Below, one piece after another: positions 22,756-30,170 of a stretch of 61,731 nucleotides of DNA. How positions within the stretch are numbered: position 1 is the stretch's first letter; every line of letters begins with the position of its first letter. Below the pieces are notes generated by a model. It had not been told where the DNA came from. It did no database searches and worked only from the letters and a program-made list of their open reading frames with translations. A program made the translations under genes and the position numbers. Location of the stretch: NCBI GenBank assembly GCA_016295355.1, contig JAEDLK010000007.1:1-61731 (forward strand). The letters are read 5' to 3'. Source of the DNA: Clostridiaceae bacterium (lineage in GTDB: Bacteria; Bacillota; Clostridia; Oscillospirales; Acutalibacteraceae).

Positions 22756-24975
22756 ATGACCGAAGAAAAGCTAAAAGACTTACTTGACAGCATGTCTGTT
22801 GAGGAAAAACTGGGTGAATTATGGCAACCGATGAACCGTGTGTTTGACGAAAACGGCGTGTTAACCGGCAACGATGTCAAGTGCAACGATACAAAGGAAC
22901 AAATTGACGGTTGCGGCTCTACCCTAAATTTGTTCGGCATTGAGCGCCTAAGAAAAACTCAAGAAGAACATATCAAAAACAATCCGCATCACATTCCCAT
23001 GCTGTTTATGGCCGATATCATTCACGGCTTCGCAACCCTCTTTCCGCAACCGTTGGCCTATAGCTGCAGCTTCGATCCGGAATTGGTTGAGAAACTCTGC
23101 CGTGTAACAGCTAAAGAAAGTGCCGCTTTAGGTATCCATGTTACTTTCTATCCCATGATTGATTTGGTGCGTGATCCCCGTTGGGGTCGTGTGGTCGAAT
23201 CCGCCGGTGAGGACCCCTATTTAGCCTCAACAATGTGCGAAGCCATTGTTAGGGGCTTGCAAGGAGACGGTCTTGATAAGCCCGACACCATTGCGGCCTG
23301 TGTCAAGCACTTTGCCGGTTACGGCGGTGCCGAGGGCGGCCGTGACTATAACTCGGTTGAACTCAGCGAACGCAGTCTTCGCCAATACTATTTACCCGGA
23401 TACAAAGGCGGCATTGACGCCGGTGCCAAGATGGTCATGACGTCCTATAACACCATCGGCGGCGTTCCGTCCACAATCAACAAACATTTAATGCGTGATA
23501 TTCTGCGCAAGGAATGGGGATGGGACGGCATTATTATCACCGATCTGTTTGCCCTTTCCTCATGTTCAGTCCACGGTATCGGCGGCGAATCCCAAGTTGG
23601 AAATGATCAGCTTCGCTATTTAGCAGAAGCCGGCATCAAAACCGGTGTGGATATTGAAATGGGCAGTTCTCACTATCGCACTCTGGCAGAGAGCGTGAAA
23701 AACGGCAACATTGATATTTCGCTTATTGACGAAGCCGTTTGGCGTGTCTTAAAGCTTAAAAACGAGCTTGGACTGTTTGAAAATCCCTACCGTGGTTTGG
23801 ATCAAGCCTATGCCGACCAGCTATTGCGCTGCGACGAACATTTGGCGGTAGCTCGCCGTGTTTCAGTAGACAGTTGTGTGTTACTGAAAAACGAAAACGA
23901 TATTCTGCCGTTAAGTAAGGACAGCGGCCGTATCGCCGTTATCGGCCCGTTCACCAAAATGACGGGAAAGAACGGCGCATGGGTTATTTTCGATGACGGT
24001 GCCAACAAATCCTCTTTGGAAAGCACCATTCAGTCTCGCTATGGCGATTGGGACATCACCTTTGCCGAGGGTTGCTCGGTGCTCGGGCGCGAACAGGCCA
24101 ATGAGTCCAAACGGTCTCCCGATTACGCCGATGAAGAACACCGTGAACAGATGATCAGCGAGGCTGTGGCTCTGGCATCCAAATCCGACACGGTCGTCTT
24201 GACCCTGGGCGAATTACAGGAAATGAGCGGCGAAGCCACTAGCCGCGGTAATATCCGCATTCCCGATATTCAACTTGAATTGTTCAACCGAATCTACGAA
24301 GTGAACCAAAACATTGTGGTTTTGTTGTTCAACGGCCGTCCGCTGGCCTTAACCGATATTGCCGATCGTGCCAAGGCCATTTTGGATGTTTGGTATTTAG
24401 GTATCATGATGGATGAGGCGGTGACCGATCTGCTGTTCGGCGAAGAAAGTCCCTCCGGTCGTCTGACCATGTCCTTCCCGACCGCAGTCAACCAAATTCC
24501 GGTTTATTACAATCACCTGAATACCGACCACCGCACCGCTCCGTATTGGTCGGAATACATTGACGATTATTCCAGTGAACCGCTGTATCCGTTTGGTTAC
24601 GGCTTGACCTACAGCACGCTGTCCTATTCGGACACCACCGTTGACAAGACCGAATTCCGTCGAGACGAAACCGTGACCATCAGCGCCACCGTCACCAACA
24701 CCGGCAAACGGGATGTCAAAGAGGTGGTTCAGTTGTATATCCGTGACCCGTACGCCGAGGTTGCTCAACCGGTCAAAGAACTTAAGGGCTTTAAGAAATT
24801 GACCATTAAGGCCGGCGAAAGCGTCAAGGTCGATTTCACTCTAACCGAAGAGATGTTACGTTACTATCATGTCGATTTGAGCTATTCTTCGGACAACGGC
24901 GAATTTGATGTTATCGTGGCACCGAGCAGTCGCTTCTCCAGGGATAAGATGATCCCGATCTTTATGAAGGACTAA
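22756..24975 (+). CDS. Glycoside hydrolase family 3 beta-glycosidase
   Basis: A 739-residue GH3 enzyme without a signal peptide: the TIM-barrel domain (about 1-340), the alpha/beta sandwich (about 370-560) and a C-terminal fibronectin III-like domain (about 640-735). Family blocks include DPRWGRVVESAGEDPYLA, CVKHFAGYG and the nucleophile aspartate in IIITDLFAL. It resembles BglX-type beta-glucosidases that act on short oligosaccharides, here in the cytoplasm. The ATG at 22756 has GGAGG nine bases upstream. The exact glycan is unknown. Confidence 0.9.
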   Translation: MTEEKLKDLLDSMSVEEKLGELWQPMNRVFDENGVLTGNDVKCNDTKEQIDGCGSTLNLFGIERLRKTQEEHIKNNPHHIPMLFMADIIHGFATLFPQPLAYSCSFDPELVEKLCRVTAKESAALGIHVTFYPMIDLVRDPRWGRVVESAGEDPYLASTMCEAIVRGLQGDGLDKPDTIAACVKHFAGYGGAEGGRDYNSVELSERSLRQYYLPGYKGGIDAGAKMVMTSYNTIGGVPSTINKHLMRDILRKEWGWDGIIITDLFALSSCSVHGIGGESQVGNDQLRYLAEAGIKTGVDIEMGSSHYRTLAESVKNGNIDISLIDEAVWRVLKLKNELGLFENPYRGLDQAYADQLLRCDEHLAVARRVSVDSCVLLKNENDILPLSKDSGRIAVIGPFTKMTGKNGAWVIFDDGANKSSLESTIQSRYGDWDITFAEGCSVLGREQANESKRSPDYADEEHREQMISEAVALASKSDTVVLTLGELQEMSGEATSRGNIRIPDIQLELFNRIYEVNQNIVVLLFNGRPLALTDIADRAKAILDVWYLGIMMDEAVTDLLFGEESPSGRLTMSFPTAVNQIPVYYNHLNTDHRTAPYWSEYIDDYSSEPLYPFGYGLTYSTLSYSDTTVDKTEFRRDETVTISATVTNTGKRDVKEVVQLYIRDPYAEVAQPVKELKGFKKLTIKAGESVKVDFTLTEEMLRYYHVDLSYSSDNGEFDVIVAPSSRFSRDKMIPIFMKD

Positions 24976-25027
24976 TCGCTTAACCGCCGTCAACACAAAC
25001 GGCGTCAGTTGATTATGAATTTTTAAT

Positions 25028-25073
25028 ACAAAAACAGTCACCGTTTCCGCAAAGAAACCGTGACTGTTTTTAT
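25028..25073. terminator. Bidirectional terminator between GH3 and the 25097-25702 gene
   Basis: Arms AACAGTCACCGTTTC and GAAACCGTGACTGTT (25033-25068), T-runs on both sides. Confidence 0.85.
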
Positions 25074-25096
25074 ATATTATGATGAGGTCTTTGTGC

Positions 25097-25702
25097 TTAA
25101 TACTGGGAAACCGACAACACTTTGAATTCCGCCGTTTTCATCTTCTCGGCCGTATCGCTTGTAATCAGCGTAAAGGCGTCAAAGTTTTGCGATTGCCCTG
25201 CGTTCAGATCGTTCACATACAGCGTATCATCCTCTATTCTCACGCCATTAGCGTCAACCGCCTCAACCGAAACGGAAAAAGAGGCCTGCTTATCCCCTTT
25301 ATTGCGAACGGTAACCGGCAGTTTATAAGAGTCAAAGAATTCATCTTTCGTGATCTCAAACTGTCCGAAGGTGACATCTACGCTGTTTTCCAGAATCTTA
25401 TCGGTATTCTCCCCCGACAAATTGCTCATGGTGTCGGAAAAACTGTCGGCAACCTCGTTGATTGCTTTAGCAGTAGCCGCCTGCATAACAAGCGTCGTGA
25501 CAATGGCCGCAATGCCCAATATGATCGACGCAACTGCCACACCGACACTTTTCTTCTTAACAAAACAAACGATTGCAAAAATGACCGCTAATGCCCCTAA
25601 AAAGAAAGCAACATTATTGATGATCGGAACAAAGGAAAGAACAACGCCGATTATCCCCAACACCAATGCAGCAACTCCAAACCCTGTTTTTTCGTCTTTC
25701 AT
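25097..25702 (-). CDS. Membrane protein, DUF4190-like N-terminus with extracytoplasmic beta domain
   Basis: A 201-residue protein. The first 75 residues hold three hydrophobic segments with a glycine-rich start (GFGVAALVLGIIGVVLSFVP), like DUF4190 proteins. Residues 105-200 look like an extracytoplasmic immunoglobulin-like or FxLYD-type domain (VTVRNKGDKQASFSVSV). It is transcribed away from an XRE regulator gene through a shared region with two operator-like repeats, one on its promoter, so it is probably repressed by that regulator. Function unknown; a stress or envelope role is possible. Confidence 0.7.
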   Translation of the reverse strand: MKDEKTGFGVAALVLGIIGVVLSFVPIINNVAFFLGALAVIFAIVCFVKKKSVGVAVASIILGIAAIVTTLVMQAATAKAINEVADSFSDTMSNLSGENTDKILENSVDVTFGQFEITKDEFFDSYKLPVTVRNKGDKQASFSVSVEAVDANGVRIEDDTLYVNDLNAGQSQNFDAFTLITSDTAEKMKTAEFKVLSVSQY

Positions 25703-25718
25703 AATACAACCTCCTAAT

Positions 25719-25735
25719 TATACCAAAATGGGATA
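25719..25735. promoter_or_regulatory. Operator-like site O1
   Basis: TATACCA-AAA-TGGGATA, an imperfect palindrome. Same form as O2 at 25743-25759; the centres are 24 bp apart. Confidence 0.6.
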
Positions 25736-25740
25736 TTTGA

Positions 25741-25769
25741 ATTATACCATTGTGGGATAATAAAGTCAA
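25741..25769 (-). promoter_or_regulatory. Sigma-A promoter of the 25702-25097 membrane protein
   Basis: Minus strand TTGACT (25764-25769), 17 bp, TATAAT (25741-25746). Operator O2 covers the spacer and the -10 element. Confidence 0.7.
25743..25759. promoter_or_regulatory. Operator-like site O2
   Basis: TATACCA-TTG-TGGGATA, overlapping the divergent promoter. Confidence 0.6.
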
Positions 25770-25780
25770 GAGGTGATTTT

Positions 25781-25987
25781 ATGAGGCTTAAAGAAATACG
25801 CAAAGCCAAAAAAATATCCCAAATGAAATTGGCTATGGACTTAAACACCAATCAAAACACCATCAGCCGTTACGAAACCGGACAGCGGGAGCCCAGCCTG
25901 ACGGAGCTGATACGAATCGCCGATTATTTTCATGTTTCCACCGACTATCTTCTTGAGCGAACCGACAATCCGAACATCTTAAAATAA
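25781..25987 (+). CDS. XRE family helix-turn-helix regulator
   Basis: A 68-residue protein that is almost only a HTH_3 domain: LKEIRKAKKISQMKLAMDL, NTNQNTISRYETGQREPSL and a final helix ADYFHVSTDYLLERT. Such small proteins bind palindromic operators as dimers. AAGAGGTGAT precedes the ATG. It is divergent from the 25702 membrane protein gene, and the gap of 78 bp contains two matching 17-bp palindromes. Autoregulation and repression of the neighbour are likely but inferred. The gene ends at a plus-strand terminator. Confidence 0.85.
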   Translation: MRLKEIRKAKKISQMKLAMDLNTNQNTISRYETGQREPSLTELIRIADYFHVSTDYLLERTDNPNILK

Positions 25988-26012
25988 ACAGACACCCCCT
26001 ATTGCAAAAAGG

Positions 26013-26033
26013 CGCTTTCTCAAGCGTTTTTTT
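26013..26033 (+). terminator. Intrinsic terminator of the XRE gene
   Basis: CGCTT and AAGCG arms followed by seven T. Confidence 0.6.
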
Positions 26034-26111
26034 GTATAAGGGTTTATTCGGCAAAATTTTTACCAGCCGAAAAAAGACCTTCTCCCCCAAGATCGTATCT
26101 GTATCCATGAT

Positions 26112-27089
26112 TCACCCGTTTTGCTTTTTAATCTGTTGGACTTGGATCAGCGGATAGGTCACCAGATTCTTACCGTCAAGATTTTCTCTGTGCATATCAA
26201 CCTGTGTAATTTGACGGTTTTCATAGGTGGTATAGTAGTATATCCCCCTGTCGGCATTACAACAAGACGTGTAAATGGTCCGCTCCATTTGTCCCCCGCC
26301 GACATCACAACACCCTTTTTGCTGTTCAACGGAACCCAGAATGTGAAAAATCTGGCAAAGTCCATCCTCGTCTGTTTCCTCTGATACTGCATTCAATCTT
26401 GTAAAGGTTGCTTTCACAAAGCGAGACTGCGACGACAGGTCACCGGGCAGTCCCAAAGCTCCCATACCCCTGCTATATGCATGAAGATCCAGTTTTTCGG
26501 AAAAACGGTTTTCGGGCGCCTTGGCAGAAAGACCCATATAATGATTCAAAAGAAACATTTGCATATCAAACGGAGGATCATTTGTCAGCACCCCTGCCGT
26601 ATTTTCAACAACCGACAACCCGCTTTTTAACGGTTCAACCGTTACCGCCTCGCCCTTATAAGCTATCATCCAGTGCAATTTGGCTGCAGGAAGCCGATCG
26701 TTAAAGGCAATATCGGCTATATTCAAACGGCCTAACAGATCGCTCGCCTCCTGAAGGTTTTGACAGGATGAAAGAATGTACGGTATCAACTCAAACGGGG
26801 CCACATTATCCTTGTTGGGCACTACCGAACCGTAATAGGCGCTGTTGACAAAGTTAAGGCCGGCCATGCAAAGTCCTTTTTCGTTTACGGCATCGTAGTA
26901 CAAAGGATATCCGTCAGCAACATGCGCCACACCGATCATGGAATAATGGTTCTTTTGATCAGGCAAATGGCGAAAGGATAACGGAAAATTCCTGGGCGTC
27001 AGGACAATTTCCTCTCCATAAGAGAATTCATAATCAAGATTTCTTCCAAAAAACAGGGATTTACCATGATATGTTGCAGCTGTACACAT
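26112..27089 (-). CDS. Choloylglycine hydrolase family protein (bile salt hydrolase-like)
   Basis: A 325-residue Ntn hydrolase. The ATG at 27089 is chosen because it puts cysteine at position 2, the nucleophile exposed when the methionine is removed; GAGGTG lies upstream. Family motifs follow: FFGRNLDYEF, KGLCMAGLNF, LTNDPPFDMQ, GLPGDLSSQSRF. Members cleave amide bonds of conjugated bile acids or of penicillin V; the sequence alone does not tell which. No signal peptide. Presence suggests a gut habitat. It is monocistronic and sits beside a GH16 pair. Confidence 0.88.
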   Translation of the reverse strand: MCTAATYHGKSLFFGRNLDYEFSYGEEIVLTPRNFPLSFRHLPDQKNHYSMIGVAHVADGYPLYYDAVNEKGLCMAGLNFVNSAYYGSVVPNKDNVAPFELIPYILSSCQNLQEASDLLGRLNIADIAFNDRLPAAKLHWMIAYKGEAVTVEPLKSGLSVVENTAGVLTNDPPFDMQMFLLNHYMGLSAKAPENRFSEKLDLHAYSRGMGALGLPGDLSSQSRFVKATFTRLNAVSEETDEDGLCQIFHILGSVEQQKGCCDVGGGQMERTIYTSCCNADRGIYYYTTYENRQITQVDMHRENLDGKNLVTYPLIQVQQIKKQNG

Positions 27090-27190
27090 ATGCGTCACCT
27101 CTAATTCTATTTTTCCTTCATAGACATATAAAAATACAGACCATTTTGGCTTTTTGCGTTATTGGCTGTATCTTTAGAACGAGAAAGTTT

Positions 27191-27214
27191 GTGCCGTCGC
27201 AAAAGCGGCGGCAC
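27191..27214 (-). terminator. Probable terminator of the GH16 pair
   Basis: GTGCCGTCGC and GCGGCGGCAC arms with one wobble and a four-base loop, a few bases after the GH16 stop; the T-run on the minus strand is weak. Confidence 0.45.
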
Positions 27215-27221
27215 GAGATGA

Positions 27222-28016
27222 TTATTTTTTATGATAGGGGCGCAGGTCAATTAACTTGCCCTTTTCGTTTTGGTAAATACGCAGATAGTCAATTTTGTAT
27301 TCCACCGGGAAGTGGGTATGTTCTTCGTCCGGCTTACCCAAGAACGGCAATCCAAGCGCCATGCTCAAAATCAAAAACACCGGATAGTGTGCCGCCGCAT
27401 GAATCGGGTCGTCAATTGAGAAAATGCAGTAGCGTTTGCCGTCCAGCAAAAAGGCCATAATCTCCGGCGTCCACTCCATACCGATGCGCATATAATCCTT
27501 GGAAACAGGATCGCCATTGGGCGGATAATAGGCACAGTTAAAGCCGTTATTATACAAATAACTGGCATGGTACATCTTGTTTTTGCAGGGGTCTACCCAC
27601 CATACATGGCTGGCACTTTCGATTCTGTCATCGGTGCCGAACATTTCAAAAATATCAATCTCGTTGGTAGCCGGTGCATCCGGCAAGGCAGATTGGCTCC
27701 AAAAGCCCGGCCATACGCCGCGACCCCAACCGGGCAGATGCGCACGAATCTCAATATAGCCGTACTGGACGCCCATGCTGTGGGCGGTGTTGACCATACC
27801 GCTGGTGAAGTTATTACCCTCATGCAAGCCGGTAATAATCAAGTTACTGTCCTTGACGCTGACATTGGCAGGACGGCGCAGAGCCATGGTATCATCATGT
27901 CCCTTTTGATCCATGCTCACCTTATGCCAAATATCCGGGTTCAAATCATCCCCGTCAAAATGATCTTCAAATACCAGTTTATACCCGGTATCATACAGCT
28001 CATATCCTTCTAACAT
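27222..28016 (-). CDS. Glycoside hydrolase family 16 endo-beta-glucanase-like
   Basis: A 264-residue single-domain GH16 jelly roll. The catalytic signature ExDxxE is intact as NEIDIFEMFG (Glu119 nucleophile, Asp121, Glu124 acid/base), with the substrate-binding GRGVWPGFW block upstream. GH16 enzymes cut beta-1,3 or mixed beta-1,3/1,4 glucans and related polymers. There is no signal peptide, which is odd for a polymer-cutting enzyme. Its ATG overlaps the stop of the upstream GH16-like gene by one base, so the two are coupled. Confidence 0.88.
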   Translation of the reverse strand: MLEGYELYDTGYKLVFEDHFDGDDLNPDIWHKVSMDQKGHDDTMALRRPANVSVKDSNLIITGLHEGNNFTSGMVNTAHSMGVQYGYIEIRAHLPGWGRGVWPGFWSQSALPDAPATNEIDIFEMFGTDDRIESASHVWWVDPCKNKMYHASYLYNNGFNCAYYPPNGDPVSKDYMRIGMEWTPEIMAFLLDGKRYCIFSIDDPIHAAAHYPVFLILSMALGLPFLGKPDEEHTHFPVEYKIDYLRIYQNEKGKLIDLRPYHKK

Positions 28017-28780
28017 CAGGTTTCCTCCTCTCTGGCTATGCTGACATAATCAACAATCATGGTTTGCGGGAATGTGACATCTTCCCCGACAGCCGCAATC
28101 TCGTTGCTGGAGGCTGACAGACTGATTTCAATGGTGTATTTTTGATGAAAAGCCTCCAGCACCGGATGGGAAACTCGAATGGCGAAGTACTCCTCACCGT
28201 CCACCAGGAAATGAGCATCGTCCTTTTCCAGTAACACGGTAAACACATGGAAATCATCGGTCAACGGTTTGCCGGCACCGTTTTCGCCGATAAAGGTGAT
28301 ATGTTTTTCCCTGCCGTCACATTTATCGGTCCAAAAGGCGTGCAGATTGGTCTTGGTATAATCCTTTTGACCCAAAACAGCGGCCAAGTCAAAGGCCGTT
28401 TGATACGGCTCATTGCCGGCCGTGATAATTTGAATGCGAGGAAGCACACCGGCCTGATTCAGCGGTAATTTGGCACGCGCTTCAAACTTTCCATGCTCCA
28501 CACCGTCAAAAACGGCTCTGATTAGGCCGCCCTTATAGCCGTTTCCGCCCTTTTCGCAACGAATGACCAACTGTTCCTGTTCAATAGAAACCATATCGGC
28601 TGTATAGGCGAAGTCCTCTCTTGTGGAGAAAGCGCCGTTTTTGACACGAACATGCGAGGCATCATCGTTACGAAGTTGCTTGACTTCTCCTTTAAAGGAA
28701 GCCTCTTGAATAGACCACTTTTCCGGTGACAACCCGTTTCTGAATTCGTCCATGAACACTTCTGTATATTGCTTTGACAA
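28016..28780 (-). CDS. GH16-like protein lacking both catalytic glutamates
   Basis: A 254-residue protein with the GH16 jelly-roll plan: DEFRNGLSPEKWSI at the start, GGLIRAVFDGVEHGKFEARA in the middle, and a C-terminal IVDYVSI strand. At the active-site strand the ExDxxE signature reads TAFDLAAVLG, so Glu becomes Ala129 and Ala134 while Asp131 stays. It is therefore probably inactive and may bind glycan or the partner enzyme. TTG at 28780 is the start: AAGGAGGG lies 7 bases upstream, and a longer frame would begin within the promoter. It is the first gene of the pair. Confidence 0.75.
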   Translation of the reverse strand: MSKQYTEVFMDEFRNGLSPEKWSIQEASFKGEVKQLRNDDASHVRVKNGAFSTREDFAYTADMVSIEQEQLVIRCEKGGNGYKGGLIRAVFDGVEHGKFEARAKLPLNQAGVLPRIQIITAGNEPYQTAFDLAAVLGQKDYTKTNLHAFWTDKCDGREKHITFIGENGAGKPLTDDFHVFTVLLEKDDAHFLVDGEEYFAIRVSHPVLEAFHQKYTIEISLSASSNEIAAVGEDVTFPQTMIVDYVSIAREEET

Positions 28781-28802
28781 AAGAATCCCTCCTTTTTCCC
28801 AC

Positions 28803-28831
28803 ATTATACCCGATGGACATCACAAGGTCAA
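28803..28831 (-). promoter_or_regulatory. Sigma-A promoter of the GH16 pair
   Basis: Minus strand TTGACC (28826-28831), 17 bp, TATAAT (28803-28808). Confidence 0.7.
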
Positions 28832-28895
28832 GCAAGAATCAAAAATTTTTTTCAGTTTTTGGGGCTATTTTAATTCAATATGAAAATCTTTACGC

Positions 28896-28926
28896 AAAAA
28901 AAGAGCTTGCCTTTCGACAAGCTCTT
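28896..28926 (-). terminator. Intrinsic terminator of gap
   Basis: AAGAGCTTG and CAAGCTCTT arms, then seven T on the minus strand. Confidence 0.8.
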
Positions 28927-28943
28927 TTATCACCGAAAAACAA

Positions 28944-29954
28944 TTAGATTTCGGCAAAATACTTAATTGTACGAACCATCTGGCTGGTGTAGCTGTTCTC
29001 GTTGTCATACCAAGAAACAACCTGTACCTGATAGGTATCGTCGTCAATCTTGGTAACCATAGTCTGGGTAGCATCAAACAAAGAACCATAGGTGATACCG
29101 ATGATATCGGAAGATACGAGCGGTTCTTCGGTGTAGCCGAAGGAAGCGCTGGAAGCAGCCTTCATAGCGGCGTTGATGCCCTCAACCGTGATGTCCTTGC
29201 CCTTTACAACAGCAACCAAAATGGTGGTAGAACCGGTCGGAACCGGAACACGCTGAGCAGAACCGATCAGTTTTCCGTTGAGTTCCGGAATAACCAAGCC
29301 GATAGCCTTAGCGGCACCGGTACTGTTGGGAACAATGTTAACAGCGGCGGCACGGGCACGACGCAAGTCGCCCTTTCTGTGCGGACCGTCCAAAACCATC
29401 TGGTCGCCGGTGAAAGCATGAACAGTAGTCATAATACCGGAAACGATAGGAGCATATTTGTTCAAAGTATCAGCCATCGGGGCCAAGCAGTTGGTGGTGC
29501 AGGAAGCGGCAGAAATGATCTTGTCGTCCTTGGTCAAAGTCTTTTCGTTAACGCTGTAAACGATGGTGGGAAGATCCTTACCGGCAGGAGCCGAAATAAC
29601 AACCTTCTTGGCGCCGGCATCGATATGAGCCTGAGCCTTGTCCTTAGAGCAATAGAAACCGGTGCACTCCAAAACAACATCTACGCCGATCTCGCCCCAG
29701 GGCAGATCAGCAGCGTTCTTTTCTGCATAAATTTTGATTGTCTTGCCGTCAACTGTGATGCTGTCCTCGCCGGAAGTGACGGTGTCGGCCAAAGCATAAC
29801 GACCCTGAGCGGAATCGTACTTAAGCAGATGAGCCAACATGGCCGGGCTGGTTAAATCGTTGATTGCAACGACCTCATAGCCTTCGGCACCGAACATCTG
29901 ACGGAAAGCCAAACGACCGATACGGCCAAAACCATTAATAGCAACTTTTACCAT
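28944..29954 (-). CDS. gap: Glyceraldehyde-3-phosphate dehydrogenase
   Basis: A 336-residue GAPDH: NAD-binding start KVAINGFGRIGRLAFRQM, the active-site cysteine in SAASCTTNCLAPM (about residue 152) and the catalytic histidine further on. It oxidises glyceraldehyde-3-phosphate in glycolysis. The codon use is strongly biased, typical of a highly expressed gene. It is monocistronic here, not in a cggR-gap-pgk operon, and a TTATCCC/GGGATAA palindrome lies in the promoter area. Confidence 0.96.
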   Translation of the reverse strand: MVKVAINGFGRIGRLAFRQMFGAEGYEVVAINDLTSPAMLAHLLKYDSAQGRYALADTVTSGEDSITVDGKTIKIYAEKNAADLPWGEIGVDVVLECTGFYCSKDKAQAHIDAGAKKVVISAPAGKDLPTIVYSVNEKTLTKDDKIISAASCTTNCLAPMADTLNKYAPIVSGIMTTVHAFTGDQMVLDGPHRKGDLRRARAAAVNIVPNSTGAAKAIGLVIPELNGKLIGSAQRVPVPTGSTTILVAVVKGKDITVEGINAAMKAASSASFGYTEEPLVSSDIIGITYGSLFDATQTMVTKIDDDTYQVQVVSWYDNENSYTSQMVRTIKYFAEI

Positions 29955-29996
29955 GGAAAGTACCTCCTAAAAAAATATCAAATTTCGCCATTCATT

Positions 29997-30025
29997 ATTT
30001 TATCCCAAAAAACGGGATAATGCAA
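29997..30025 (-). promoter_or_regulatory. Candidate gap promoter with embedded palindrome
   Basis: TTGCAT (30020-30025), 17 bp, TAAAAT (29997-30002) on the minus strand. The spacer is nearly filled by TTATCCC-7 bp-GGGATAA (30000-30020). The -35 element is weak; the palindrome could be an operator. Confidence 0.4.
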
Positions 30026-30170
30026 GTCTTTTTTGTGACTTTTTTGTCAAAGTTAAGACTTTTTGTGAAACCGACAAGAAAGTCTTGCCGTTTTCGTTTA
30101 ATTTTGTCCACTTTGAACTTTACCCCAAGGCCAAATTTTTTATCATAACCATCCTAAGGTTAATCATTGA

